Shown one piece after another: positions 16,188-24,937 of a DNA stretch of 48,087 nt. The number at the start of each line of letters is the position of its first letter. Position 1 is the first letter of the stretch. The notes under the pieces were generated by a model that saw only the letters and a list, made by a program, of their open reading frames with translations, was not told the origin of the DNA and did no database searches. Source of the DNA: Clostridiales bacterium (lineage in GTDB: Bacteria > Bacillota > Clostridia > Oscillospirales > Oscillospiraceae); the NCBI GenBank assembly GCA_021203325.1, contig JAJQBL010000022.1, positions 1-48,087 of the forward strand, read 5' to 3'. A program made the translations under genes and the position numbers.

Positions 16188-16251
16188 GCCAGCAAGCTGG
16201 CTCAGGATTTTGCTAAAAATATGCCCCCGGCATATTTTTTACGCAAAATCC
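16188..16251. repeat. Compound palindromic element, copy 2
   Basis: GCCAGC-AA-GCTGGC (16188-16201), then a nested hairpin: outer stem GGATTTTGC / GCAAAATCC, inner stem AAAAATATGCC / GGCATATTTTT. Its inner stem differs from that of copy 1 by one base per arm. Confidence 0.75.
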
Positions 16252-16524
16252 GCCTAAGAACCCCTCTCCTATCCCGCGGGGGCTTCGCGCTGTCCAATTG
16301 TCAAGTGGTCTATCAGGCAACAGACGATGTGACTTGATACGCGCCAAAGCTGCCGCCGATGGCGGCTGGGTACGATTGCCGCCCACGTTCCTGCCGTCAA
16401 GCGGCATTTCCGCTGCGCTCCCTATGCCTTACGGCGGAACGGGCGGCAATTTTAGCATCCTTTGGTTGTGGAAATCTGACCGTGAGGCTACGTTATTCTA
16501 CTCACTACAGGATAGACTGCATTT

Positions 16525-17445
16525 TTAAGTTGACGACATTGGCTTCGGCTGGGCGTTGCCGGAGTCCTGGAGCTGCTTCATGGGAATCTGGCCGGGGCCG
16601 GGGAGGCTCATGCGCCGCTTGCGCTCGCTGGAATAGGACAGCTTGGCGTGGATGCGCTCCACGTCCCGGTTCTCCACCGCCACCCGGTAGGCGTGGAGGT
16701 TTTCCTCCAGCCGCTTTAAAACCACGGTCAGGGCCGGTGCGTTCATGGAGAACAGCTCCGTCCACATATCCACGTCCAACGCGGCCACCCGTGTCACATC
16801 CCGGAAGCTGCCCCCCTCAAAGCCCCGGCACTGGAACAGCTCCGCATCGTCGCACACCGACACCGCCACAATGTGCATCAGCTGGCTGGTGTAGGCGATG
16901 ATGGCGTCATGCTGCTCCGGGGTGGTGTTGACAATGTCCTTGCAGCCGATGTGTTTCGCCAGCCGCTCAATGAGGGCGATGTGTTCCCCGGTGCTGGCGG
17001 GGCGGGGGGTCATGATGAAGTGGGCGTTCTGGAACAGGGTGGGGAAGGAGTTCTCAATGCCGGAGAACTCGGTGCCCGCCATGGGGTGACAGCCGATGAA
17101 GTCCACCTCCGGGGGCAGGGCCTCCGCCGCCTCCATGATGCAGGTCTTGATGCCGCAGACGTCGCTGACCAGGCTGCCCGGCCGGAACAGGGGGGCGTAC
17201 CGGTGCAGATAATCCACGATGATGTGGGGGTCCATGCACAGGAAGGTCAGGTCGGCCTCCGGCAGCGTCTCCTCCGGGGACAGGGAACCCCGGTCAATGA
17301 TTTTGTGGGAGAGGGCATAGTCCAGCGTGGCCTGGCGGCGGGCCACGCCGACGATTTCATACCCCTCAAACCCTTTCAGGGCGCTGGCCAGGGAGCCGCC
17401 AATCAGCCCCAGACCGACGATCACGATTTTCTTACCCATAGACAC
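16525..17445 (-). CDS. tyrA: Prephenate dehydrogenase
   Basis: A 306-residue NAD(P)-dependent prephenate dehydrogenase for tyrosine synthesis. The N-terminal Rossmann motif reads VGLGLIGGSLA. The catalytic domain carries GCHPMAGTEFSGIENS, with the His used in catalysis, and the helical C-terminal half has SQLMHIVAVS and FRDVTRVA. No ACT domain is attached, so feedback control by tyrosine through that route is not expected. The GTG at 17445 is preferred over the ATG two codons later because AAGGAG lies 6 bases upstream of it. It stands alone on the minus strand, next to an unrelated membrane-protein gene. Confidence 0.95.
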   Translation of the reverse strand: MSMGKKIVIVGLGLIGGSLASALKGFEGYEIVGVARRQATLDYALSHKIIDRGSLSPEETLPEADLTFLCMDPHIIVDYLHRYAPLFRPGSLVSDVCGIKTCIMEAAEALPPEVDFIGCHPMAGTEFSGIENSFPTLFQNAHFIMTPRPASTGEHIALIERLAKHIGCKDIVNTTPEQHDAIIAYTSQLMHIVAVSVCDDAELFQCRGFEGGSFRDVTRVAALDVDMWTELFSMNAPALTVVLKRLEENLHAYRVAVENRDVERIHAKLSYSSERKRRMSLPGPGQIPMKQLQDSGNAQPKPMSST

Positions 17446-17456
17446 ATCCCGCTCCT

Positions 17457-17477
17457 TTGCTCCGGCCGGGCCGGAGC
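17457..17477 (-). other. Hairpin in the tyrA leader next to the ribosome-binding site
   Basis: GCTCCGGC / GCCGGAGC inverted repeat immediately upstream of the AAGGAG site of tyrA. It could influence ribosome access; it could also be incidental. Confidence 0.45.
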
Positions 17478-17490
17478 GGTCGTTTTCCTT

Positions 17491-17520
17491 ACTTTAACAC
17501 GTTTCCCCCGGCGGGGTCAA
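17491..17520 (-). promoter_or_regulatory. Sigma-A promoter of tyrA
   Basis: On the minus strand TTGACC (17515-17520) and TAAAGT (17491-17496) with an 18-bp spacer. Confidence 0.6.
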
Positions 17521-17563
17521 GCCTTTTCCGGGGGAAAGGGGAAAACGGGGCGGTTGTCCGCCG

Positions 17564-18022
17564 TCAGGCGGGAGCGCCGCCTTCAATGGCGGGCGGATGC
17601 TTCCACTTCCAGTCGCGGTAAAGACATTCCAGAACGATGCCTGCGATGATAAAGAGGACAATCAATAAGAGCCAAATCGCAATGGAAATCATTGGTTCGG
17701 TATAATCATCCTCAGCACGCTGCGCCAACCAACACATGTGCAGGATTTCCGTTAGTGGGATGGCGATGAGGGTGTCCAGAAGGAAGCCGCCTGTGATGCA
17801 GCCCGCCACAATGTTGCAGTTGAGCAGCCGCAGAATCAGCACCGGCACCCAGAGATAGATCAATCTTATTTGCACAGCCCAGTCGATGGGATAAAAAGTG
17901 CCATGTATGCCGGTAATGACGTCCGACAGGAGGTAGATGAGATAGAGGAGGAGAAAGACCGACATATGAACCGCCGTGGCCTTGAACCGGTGCTGGCGGC
18001 CTTTCTCAATCAGGTTGAACAT
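17564..18022 (-). CDS. Small integral membrane protein, function unknown
   Basis: A 152-residue hydrophobic protein not recognised as a known family. Four membrane segments are likely (about residues 17-38, 50-70, 75-95 and 115-140), with a charged C-terminus (LECLYRDWKWKHPP). The start at 18022 is preferred over an ATG 15 bases upstream because GGGAGG lies between the two and is correctly spaced for the second. The upstream 40 bases are strongly AT-rich, consistent with a promoter region. It is not in an evident operon. Confidence 0.75.
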   Translation of the reverse strand: MFNLIEKGRQHRFKATAVHMSVFLLLYLIYLLSDVITGIHGTFYPIDWAVQIRLIYLWVPVLILRLLNCNIVAGCITGGFLLDTLIAIPLTEILHMCWLAQRAEDDYTEPMISIAIWLLLIVLFIIAGIVLECLYRDWKWKHPPAIEGGAPA

Positions 18023-18233
18023 GATAAAGCCTCCCATTAATTAAAAATAGTTTTTTTAAACTAACATTATTTTAGCAGAAAGAAAGCAACCTGTCAAGAA
18101 CTTTTTTGTTAAAAAACAGAAACAAATGAAAACAATCGGAAACAGGGAAACGCCGTTTTCCCTGCGTTTGTACCGAAGGGGAGGGGAATTCCGGGCGTTT
18201 TTTGTGCATCTGATAGTTTTTTTCCCGTACCCC

Positions 18234-18262
18234 TTGACAAAACCGCATTTTAACGGTATCAT
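18234..18262 (+). promoter_or_regulatory. Sigma-A promoter of the ilv operon
   Basis: TTGACA (18234-18239) and TATCAT (18257-18262), 17-bp spacer, directly upstream of the T-box leader. Confidence 0.88.
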
Positions 18263-18267
18263 AAGAG

Positions 18268-18530
18268 TCAGTCTAAACGCAATGACTGGGATGGTATTGT
18301 CCGGCGCCATGGTTCAGAGAGGATGCGGCAGCTGAAAAGCGTCTATCGATGGCGGACAGTGCGGGTCACCCACGAGCGGTTCCGTTAAACGGCGTCAGCT
18401 CAGTAAGCGGAAACGGCCTTCCACGTTACGGAATCAAAGAGTGCGCAGGCCAGGCTCGCCGGGGCTGCGAATTTAGGTGGTACCACGGAGTTTCAGCTTC
18501 GTCCTAATGAGGGGACGGGGCATTTTTTAT
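18268..18530 (+). ncRNA. T-box riboswitch leader of the ilv operon
   Basis: The hallmark T-box sequence (AGGTGGTACCACGG, 18475-18488) is followed by a terminator hairpin and then ilvB. In T-boxes, uncharged tRNA pairs with a specifier codon in stem I and with the T-box bulge, favouring the antiterminator. Stem I appears compact: GTCC and GCCAT (from 18299) pair with ATGGC and GGAC (to 18358), with a small inner stem GATGC / GCGTC. ATC near 18346 sits in the internal loop and is a candidate isoleucine specifier. The T-box class is firm; the specifier is a guess. Confidence 0.88.
18496..18528 (+). terminator. T-box conditional terminator
   Basis: GCTTCGTCC / GGACGGGGC stem (two G-U pairs) with a 7-8 base loop, then six T at 18523-18528. 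This is the default OFF structure of the leader. Confidence 0.85.
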
Positions 18531-18591
18531 GCCCTGCCGCCTGCTGAACCTGCCTTTCGGCAGCGTAATTTAAAGGAGGGATTCCAATACG

Positions 18592-20313
18592 ATGAAAATG
18601 ACTGGCGCACAGGTCGTGATGGAGTGCCTGCTGGAACAGGGCGTTGATACTGTCTTTGGCTATCCTGGCGGCACAATTTTGAACATCTACGACGAATTTG
18701 AACTGCATGGCTACAATCAGAAGATTCGCCATATCCTGACGACCCATGAGCAGGGGGCCTCCCATGCGGCGGACGGCTACGCCCGGGCCACCGGCAAGGT
18801 GGGGGTGTGCTTCGCCACCTCCGGCCCCGGTGCCACCAACCTGGTGACGGGCATCGCCACCGCCTATATGGACTCGTCCCCCGTGGTGGCCATCACCTGC
18901 AACGTGGGGGAGAACCTGATCGGCAAGGACTCCTTCCAAGAGGTGGACATCACCGGCATCACCATGCCCATCACGAAGTGCAACTACCTGGTGCGGGACG
19001 TGAACGACCTGGCGGACATCATCCGGGAGGGCTTCGCCATTGCCCGCTCCGGCCGCCCCGGCCCGGTGCTGATCGACATTTTGAAGAACGTCACCACCGA
19101 GCTGACGGACTTCCGCCCCCTGCCCCTCAGCGAGCATCACCGCTATGGCCGCCTGGCCAAGCTGATGGCCCGGGACAACTACGAGTTTAAGGAGTTTGAG
19201 CCGGACCACGATGACATTAACCAGCTGGTGGATATGCTGGACCACTCCGCCCGTCCCCTGATTCTGGTGGGCGGCGGCGTCATCCGCTCCAAGGGCGCTG
19301 TGCCGGAGTTCCGGAAGTTTATGGAGAAGCTGGGGGCGCCTGTCACCTCCACCATCATGGGCGGCGGCGCCTGCCCCGGCAACCATCCCCTGTTCACCGG
19401 CATGATCGGGATGCACGGCTCCCACGCCTCCAACGTGGCCAGCCATGACTGCGACCTGCTGGTGGCCATCGGCTGCCGGTTCTCCGACCGGGTGACCTGC
19501 GACGTGGGGAGCTTTGCCCCCAACGCCAAAATCGTCCACATCGACATTGACCGGGCGGAGATCGACAAAAACGTGCAGACCGCCCATCACATCATCGGCG
19601 ACGCCCGCCGGGTGCTGGAGCTGTTGAATGAGCGCATCATGCTCCGGGAATATGACTTCTCCTCCTGGCGGAACGCGGTGCTGAGCCTGAAGGAGCCGGA
19701 GCCAAAGCCGGCGGAGGACGGCCGCCTGTTGCCCAGGGAGATCCTGGAGACGGTGTCCCGCCTGACCGATGGCAACGCCATCATCGCCACCGATGTGGGC
19801 CAGCATCAGATGTGGTCGGCCCAATATTACCACTTCAACCGGCCCGGCCAGCTGCTGACCAGCGGCGGTTTCGGCACCATGGGCTTTGGCTACGGCGCGG
19901 CCTTCGGCGCGAAGGTGGGTATGCCCGACCAGGTGGTGGTACATACCACCGGCGACGGCTGCTTCCGCATGAACTGCCACGAGATGGCCACGGTGCAGTA
20001 CTATGACATTCCCGTCATCACCATTATTTTTGACAACGGCACCCTGGGCATGGTGCGCCAGTGGCAGAGCCTGATTTATGACCACCGCTACAGTGCCACC
20101 ACCTTGGACCGGGGCCCCGACTTCGTCAAGCTGGCGGAGGCCTACGGCATCCGGGGCTATCGGGTCACCACCCAGGCGGAGTTTGAAAAAGCCTTCCAGG
20201 AGGCGCTGGACTACGGCCATGCGGTGGTCATCGATGCCGTGCTGAACATTGACGAGATGGTGCACCCCATGGTGGGAGGCACCAGCCCAGTCACCAATTT
20301 CCTGTTGGATTAA
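18592..20313 (+). CDS. ilvB: Acetolactate synthase, large catalytic subunit
   Basis: A 573-residue thiamine-diphosphate enzyme making acetolactate or acetohydroxybutyrate, the first common step to valine, leucine and isoleucine. The ATG follows AAGGAGGG. Catalytic Glu53 lies in the THEQGA motif. The ThDP/Mg motif starts at GDG (residues 454-456) and runs through FDNGTLGMVRQWQ. The FGYPGGTILNIYDE opening and the SGPGATNLVTG segment are characteristic of the biosynthetic enzyme. The length is normal. It is the first gene after the T-box leader, and the regulatory-subunit gene follows after 15 bases. Confidence 0.97.
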   Translation: MKMTGAQVVMECLLEQGVDTVFGYPGGTILNIYDEFELHGYNQKIRHILTTHEQGASHAADGYARATGKVGVCFATSGPGATNLVTGIATAYMDSSPVVAITCNVGENLIGKDSFQEVDITGITMPITKCNYLVRDVNDLADIIREGFAIARSGRPGPVLIDILKNVTTELTDFRPLPLSEHHRYGRLAKLMARDNYEFKEFEPDHDDINQLVDMLDHSARPLILVGGGVIRSKGAVPEFRKFMEKLGAPVTSTIMGGGACPGNHPLFTGMIGMHGSHASNVASHDCDLLVAIGCRFSDRVTCDVGSFAPNAKIVHIDIDRAEIDKNVQTAHHIIGDARRVLELLNERIMLREYDFSSWRNAVLSLKEPEPKPAEDGRLLPREILETVSRLTDGNAIIATDVGQHQMWSAQYYHFNRPGQLLTSGGFGTMGFGYGAAFGAKVGMPDQVVVHTTGDGCFRMNCHEMATVQYYDIPVITIIFDNGTLGMVRQWQSLIYDHRYSATTLDRGPDFVKLAEAYGIRGYRVTTQAEFEKAFQEALDYGHAVVIDAVLNIDEMVHPMVGGTSPVTNFLLD

Positions 20314-20328
20314 AGGAGGGGAATGACT

Positions 20329-20886
20329 ATGTTAGCGCTGCAACCCAACCGTCAGACCCTGTCCGTCCGGGTGGACAATGCCGCCGGCGTCCTGAGCCAG
20401 GTGACCCGGCTGTTCTCCCGCAAGGGCTTCAACATTGAGAGCCTGGCCGTGGGCACCACGGACGACCCCAATGTGTCCCGTATCACCATCGAGGTGTTCG
20501 CCAATGACCAGCAGATCAAGCAGCTCATCAGCCAGCTGGGGAAGCTGTTCCCCGTCCACTCGGTGAAGCTGCTGGACGCCAGCCACTCCATCCGCCGGGA
20601 GCTGGTGTTCATCAAGGTGAAGGCGGAGACGAGAGAGATCCGCAACGAAGTGATTCAGATCGCCAACATCTTCCGGGCCAACATCATTGACGTCTCCCTG
20701 GGCACCATCACCCTGGCGGTGATCGGCTCCGAGTCCAAGGACGACGCCATCGAGGGCCTGCTGAAGGAGTTCGGCATTCTGGAGCTGGCCCGCACCGGTA
20801 TGGTGGCCCTGGAGCGGGGCCAGTACACCCTGCGGGATGAGACCAAGGAAAAGGGCGAATACGACTACGGCAAGCTCATGCTGTAA
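20329..20886 (+). CDS. ilvN: Acetolactate synthase, small regulatory subunit
   Basis: A 185-residue regulatory subunit. The N-terminal ACT domain (TLSVRVDNAAGVLSQVTRLF, RKGFNIESLAVG) binds valine for feedback inhibition; the C-terminal half is the conserved ALS_SS_C domain (FGILELARTGMVALERG). ATG 20329 is chosen over ATG 20323 because AGGAGG is 9 bases away from the former but only 3 from the latter. The symbol ilvH is equally used for this family. Confidence 0.95.
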   Translation: MLALQPNRQTLSVRVDNAAGVLSQVTRLFSRKGFNIESLAVGTTDDPNVSRITIEVFANDQQIKQLISQLGKLFPVHSVKLLDASHSIRRELVFIKVKAETREIRNEVIQIANIFRANIIDVSLGTITLAVIGSESKDDAIEGLLKEFGILELARTGMVALERGQYTLRDETKEKGEYDYGKLML

Positions 20887-20966
20887 GCCGCCCAAAATTG
20901 CCAGTAAATGTACGATAAGCACATTTTTTGGATAGATATTTTTAAATTTCAGGAAAGAACAGGTGA

Positions 20967-22025
<1,059 letters not shown>

Positions 22026-22047
22026 GTTCCCTGATTGCAACACTTTG

Positions 22048-22076
22048 GGGGCAGGCAGCTTCTGCCTGCCCCTTTT
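22048..22076 (+). terminator. Intrinsic terminator between ilvC and ilvD
   Basis: Perfect 11-bp stem GGGGCAGGCAG / CTGCCTGCCCC, CTT loop, then TTTT. It splits the cluster, so ilvD is either read through partially or has its own signals. Confidence 0.85.
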
Positions 22077-22154
22077 CCTGTGGTGGGGTGTGATTTGCCC
22101 GGTCTGCGGGCAGGCCCCGCCCACGCCATTCCAAGCTATAAAGGAGGAACCCCT

Positions 22155-23828
22155 ATGGCACTGAAATCTGCCAACGTCACCCAGGGCGTGGACCGCGCCC
22201 CCAACCGCTCCCTGTTCGCGGCCCTGGGCCTGACAGAAGAGGAGATGAACCGCCCGCTGGTGGGCGTGGTCTGCTCCCAGAATGAAATCGTCCCCGGCCA
22301 CATGAACCTGGACAAGATCGCGGAGGCGGTCAAGGCGGGCGTCCGTCTGGCAGGCGGCACCCCCATCGAGTTCCCGGCCATCGCCGTCTGCGACGGCATC
22401 GCCATGGGCCATGTGGGCATGAAATACTCCCTGGTGACCCGTGACCTGATCGCCGACTCCACCGAGTGCATGGCCATTGCCCATCAGTTTGACGCCCTGG
22501 TGATGATCCCCAACTGCGACAAGAACGTGCCCGGCCTGCTGATGGCCGCCGCCCGCATCAACGTGCCCACCATCTTCGTCTCCGGCGGCCCCATGCTGGC
22601 GGGACGCCTGGAGGACGGCAAGCGCACCTGCCTCAGCGATATGTTTGAGGCGGTGGGGGCCTACCATGCCGGCACCCTGGACGAGGCCGGTGTGGAGGAG
22701 TATGTGATGAACTGCTGCCCCTCCTGCGGTTCCTGCTCCGGCATGTACACCGCCAACTCCATGAACTGCCTGACCGAGGCCATCGGCATGGGACTCAGGG
22801 GCAACGGCACCATTCCCGCCCCCTACTCCGCCCGCATCCGCCTGGCCAAGGAGGCCGGCATGCAGGTGATGGAGCTGCTGCGGCAGAACATCCGCCCCCG
22901 GGACATCATGACCGCCGACGCCTTCAACAACGCCGAGATTGTGGACATGGCCCTGGGCTGCTCCACCAACACCATGCTCCACCTGCCTGCCATCGCCCAT
23001 GAGTGCGGCATCACCATCGACCTGCACCACGTCAACGAGTTCAACGCCAAGACCCCCAACCTGTGCCACCTGGCCCCGGCCGGCCCCACCTTCATGGAGG
23101 ATCTGGAGCGGGCCGGCGGCGTGTACGCCGTGATGAAGGAGCTGGCGGACGCCGGGCTCATCAAAACCGACCTGCTGACCTGCACCGGCAAGACGGTGGG
23201 GGAGAACATCGCCGATGCGGTGAACCGCAACCCGGAGACTATCCGGCCCATCGACAACCCCTATCTCTCCACCGGCGGCATTGCCGTCCTGTTCGGCAAC
23301 CTGGCGGAAAAGGGCTGCGTGGTGAAGCAGTCCGCCGTGGCCCCGGAGATGATGCGCCACTCCGGCCCCGCCCGTGTCTTTGACAGCGAGGAGGAGGCCA
23401 TTCAGGTGATCTACGCCGGGGGCATCCATCCCGGCGATGTGGTGGTCATCCGCTACGAAGGCCCCAAGGGCGGCCCCGGTATGCGGGAGATGCTGAACCC
23501 CACCTCCGCCATCTGCGGCATGGGCCTGGGCGAGTCCGTGGCCCTCATCACCGATGGCAGGTTCTCCGGCGCCACCCGTGGGGCGGCCATCGGCCATGTC
23601 TCCCCGGAGGCGGCCGCCGGGGGCACCATCGGCCTGGTGGAGGAGGGCGACCAAATCTCCATCGACATCCCCGCCCACACTATCACGCTGGAGGTCTCCG
23701 ACGAGGTGCTGGCGGCCCGGAAGGCCGCCCTGGTGATGCCGGAGCCCAAGATCAAGACCGGGTATCTGGCCCGGTACGCCTCCCTGGTCACCTCTGCCGA
23801 CCAGGGCGCGGTGCTGCGGACGCTGTAA
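22155..23828 (+). CDS. ilvD: Dihydroxy-acid dehydratase
   Basis: A 557-residue iron-sulfur dehydratase for the third step of valine/isoleucine synthesis. The start at 22155 is fixed by AAGGAGG ten bases upstream; the open frame further upstream runs through the preceding terminator and is not coding. Cluster and active-site signatures are present: NCDKNVPG with Cys121, and [19 protein letters not shown] with Cys194 (flanked by Cys187, 188 and 191). [20 protein letters not shown] near the C-terminus is diagnostic. The spacing of the cysteines is normal for the family. Confidence 0.97.
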   Translation: MALKSANVTQGVDRAPNRSLFAALGLTEEEMNRPLVGVVCSQNEIVPGHMNLDKIAEAVKAGVRLAGGTPIEFPAIAVCDGIAMGHVGMKYSLVTRDLIADSTECMAIAHQFDALVMIPNCDKNVPGLLMAAARINVPTIFVSGGPMLAGRLEDGKRTCLSDMFEAVGAYHAGTLDEAGVEEYVMNCCPSCGSCSGMYTANSMNCLTEAIGMGLRGNGTIPAPYSARIRLAKEAGMQVMELLRQNIRPRDIMTADAFNNAEIVDMALGCSTNTMLHLPAIAHECGITIDLHHVNEFNAKTPNLCHLAPAGPTFMEDLERAGGVYAVMKELADAGLIKTDLLTCTGKTVGENIADAVNRNPETIRPIDNPYLSTGGIAVLFGNLAEKGCVVKQSAVAPEMMRHSGPARVFDSEEEAIQVIYAGGIHPGDVVVIRYEGPKGGPGMREMLNPTSAICGMGLGESVALITDGRFSGATRGAAIGHVSPEAAAGGTIGLVEEGDQISIDIPAHTITLEVSDEVLAARKAALVMPEPKIKTGYLARYASLVTSADQGAVLRTL

Positions 23829-23831
23829 CAG

Positions 23832-23869
23832 AAAAAACGCGGGAATGGGGAAAACTTCCCCATTCCCGC
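23832..23869 (-). terminator. Strong hairpin with U-tract on the minus strand
   Basis: A perfect 14-bp stem GCGGGAATGGGGAA / TTCCCCATTCCCGC. The A-run (23832-23837) precedes it on the plus strand, so a T-run follows only in minus-strand transcripts. It lies between ilvD and the next gene, both on the plus strand. Confidence 0.7.
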
Positions 23870-23892
23870 ATAGTCGTGAGGGGAGGACACCG

Positions 23893-24741
23893 ATGGAGTA
23901 CAAATGGTATCAAACCGGGGCGGCGCTGCTGGGGGACATCGCCCGCACCGAGCCCCCTGTCGGGACGCTGGCCTTCTGGTACCTGGGGCAGATGGGGCTT
24001 CTGGTGAAGGGGGCGGGGCTGACGCTGTGCTTTGACCCGGTATTGAACGACCTGTGCAATCCGGACGGCACCACCCGGCGGAACTATCCGCCTCCCTTCT
24101 CCGGCGGGGAACTGACGGGGGTGGACTGCGTGGTCTGCTCCCACAACCACGCCGACCACTTGAATTTGGAGACCCTGCTGCCCCTGTACCGGGCGAACCC
24201 CGGCATAAAGTTCATTGTCCCCGCGCCGGAGCAGGGCGTGCTGACCGGGGCGGGTATCCCCGCCGATGTGGTCATCGGGGCGAAGGCCCACCAGCCGCTG
24301 ACGCTGGGGGGCGGCGTCACCCTGACCCCCATCCCGGCGGCCCATGAGGCGTATGTGACCGATGAGCAGGGCAACCACCGAAACCTGGGCTATCTGCTGA
24401 ATCTGGACGGCGTCATCCTCTATCACGCCGGAGACACGGTGCTGACCCCTCAGCTGTTGGAGGACGTGAAGCGGTACGGCCCGCCGGACGTGGCCTGTCT
24501 GCCGGTGAACGGGGCCGACCTGGAGCGGCGGGGCCGGAACATTGTGGGCAACATGGACTGCCGGGACGCGGCCATCTTCGCCGCCGGGACCGGCGCGGAC
24601 CTGACGGTTCCGCTGCACTACGACATGGTGATGGGCAACGGGGAGGACCCGCTGATCTTTGCCTCCTACATGACGCGGTGTGCGCCGGGGCAAAAATTCC
24701 ATATCATGCAGCTGGGGGAGCGATTCCTGTACGGAAAATAA
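23893..24741 (+). CDS. Metallo-beta-lactamase-fold hydrolase (UlaG-like)
   Basis: A 282-residue metal-dependent hydrolase of the MBL superfamily, related to UlaG-like lactonases. The metal motif is HNHADH (His84, His86, Asp88, His89), followed by a later metal Asp in YHAGDTV and a final His in VPLHYDM. The start at 23893 follows GGGGAGG; an in-frame ATG 48 bases upstream lies inside the hairpin at 23839 and is rejected. The substrate is unknown. It sits directly downstream of the ilv cluster without being an ilv enzyme. UlaG itself opens ascorbate-6-phosphate, but no ascorbate genes are present. Confidence 0.85.
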   Translation: MEYKWYQTGAALLGDIARTEPPVGTLAFWYLGQMGLLVKGAGLTLCFDPVLNDLCNPDGTTRRNYPPPFSGGELTGVDCVVCSHNHADHLNLETLLPLYRANPGIKFIVPAPEQGVLTGAGIPADVVIGAKAHQPLTLGGGVTLTPIPAAHEAYVTDEQGNHRNLGYLLNLDGVILYHAGDTVLTPQLLEDVKRYGPPDVACLPVNGADLERRGRNIVGNMDCRDAAIFAAGTGADLTVPLHYDMVMGNGEDPLIFASYMTRCAPGQKFHIMQLGERFLYGK

Positions 24742-24743
24742 CA

Positions 24744-24807
24744 TCCCCCGGCACTGCGGCGCAGGCGCAGCTTCGGGCGGCCTGCGCCGCAAAGCGTTTA
24801 TGGGGGA
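24744..24807 (+). terminator. Large stem-loop after the MBL-fold gene
   Basis: GCGGCGCAGGC / GCCTGCGCCGC (11 bp) inside an outer TCCCCC / GGGGGA pairing. The sequence after it is only modestly T-rich, so termination may be incomplete. Confidence 0.6.
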
Positions 24808-24857
24808 TTCCTACTTTTGGCAGACCGCATATTTAACAGATTCTTAACAAAGAAAGA

Positions 24858-24886
24858 TTTACACTGTTAGCGAACTGTGATAAAAT
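24858..24886 (+). promoter_or_regulatory. Sigma-A promoter of the RND transporter gene
   Basis: TTTACA (24858-24863) and TAAAAT (24881-24886), 17-bp spacer, about 50 bases upstream of the ATG in an AT-rich stretch. Confidence 0.8.
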
Positions 24887-24937
24887 ACATCTGCGAAGAA
24901 AGATTCCGAACCTACAGGAAATGAGGTCTGTTCAATC

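Larger units (their letters stand above)
15863..16524. other. Non-coding region with degenerate sequence and palindromic elements
   Basis: About 660 bases without a credible gene. The frames are short and lack ribosome-binding sites. It contains two compound palindromic elements (listed separately), a smaller GCCGCC/GGCGGC-rich patch around 16340-16385, and otherwise mixed composition with lower GC than the genes. No tRNA or other recognised RNA was found. Confidence 0.6.

Noticed and set aside
20906-20926. AAATGT / ACATTT hairpin with six T between ilvN and ilvC
   Set aside because: Only a 6-bp AT-rich stem, too weak to call a terminator.
22035-22154. Upstream 40-codon extension of ilvD
   Set aside because: It runs through the ilvC terminator, and a perfect ribosome-binding site marks the start at 22155.
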